From an uncultured Solobacterium sp. (lineage in GTDB: Bacteria > Bacillota_I > Bacilli_A > Erysipelotrichales > Erysipelotrichaceae), in assembly GCA_938041275.1 (NCBI GenBank), contig CALISH010000148.1, positions 1-23,006 of the forward strand: a stretch of 23,006 nucleotides of DNA, written 5' to 3'. The notes beneath the pieces were generated by a model that saw nothing but the letters and a program-made list of their open reading frames with translations, was not told the DNA's origin and ran no database searches. Shown here piece by piece: positions 22,648 to 23,006 of the stretch; positions within the stretch are counted from its first letter, which is position 1, and the number at the start of each line of letters is the position of its first letter. The translations under genes and the position numbers were made by a program.

Positions 22648-23006
<359 letters not shown>

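Overview
The window looks like a piece of chromosome from a low-GC Gram-positive bacterium, most likely of the Erysipelotrichia (class-level inference). The 16S rRNA 5' end, AAGGAGG-type ribosome binding sites, a BglG/PRD-type PTS regulator, a lipobox lipoprotein and a ybxB-like methyltransferase between rplL and rpoB all fit Firmicutes. An Asn at the rifampicin-critical position of RpoB recalls the related Mollicutes. No phage, IS, CRISPR or plasmid signature is visible.

Layout: (1) 1-1743 is one half of an ABC exporter. (2) 1791-3048 is rplK-rplA, with its own promoter and a leader that mimics the L1 site of 23S rRNA, closed by a bidirectional terminator. (3) 3066-7538 holds a lone hypothetical gene on the minus strand, a possible operon of an M24 peptidase, a membrane-anchored beta-propeller-like protein and a lipoprotein, and a convergent proline iminopeptidase. 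(4) 7593-11555 is a self-contained sugar PTS locus: a PRD regulator with its own EIIB- and EIIA-like domains, then separate EIIA, EIIB and EIIC of the fructose type, with inverted repeats in front of the regulator and the transporter. (5) 11674-12246 is an HD-domain nucleotidase on the minus strand. (6) 12441-22450 is the rplJ-rplL-rsmC-like-rpoB-rpoC cluster, with an L10 leader/attenuator, a hairpin after rplL and a separate rpoB promoter. (7) 22463-23006 is an rRNA promoter, leader and the first ~360 nt of 16S rRNA.

The genes are mostly ordinary core and carbohydrate genes, and I see no convincing new multi-gene system. The points of interest lie in arrangement and regulation. rplKA is separated from rplJL by about 9.6 kb of accessory genes. 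An rRNA operon directly follows rpoC, where rpsL-rpsG-fusA would be usual. The predicted rplK and rRNA transcripts both start with the same GCACU/AGUGC hairpin. One peptidase gene may be leaderless. Three proteins carry altered key residues: ABC switch His to Asn, RpoB His526-equivalent to Asn, and RpoC trigger-loop Thr to Asn. RpoB also seems to carry a large extra segment.
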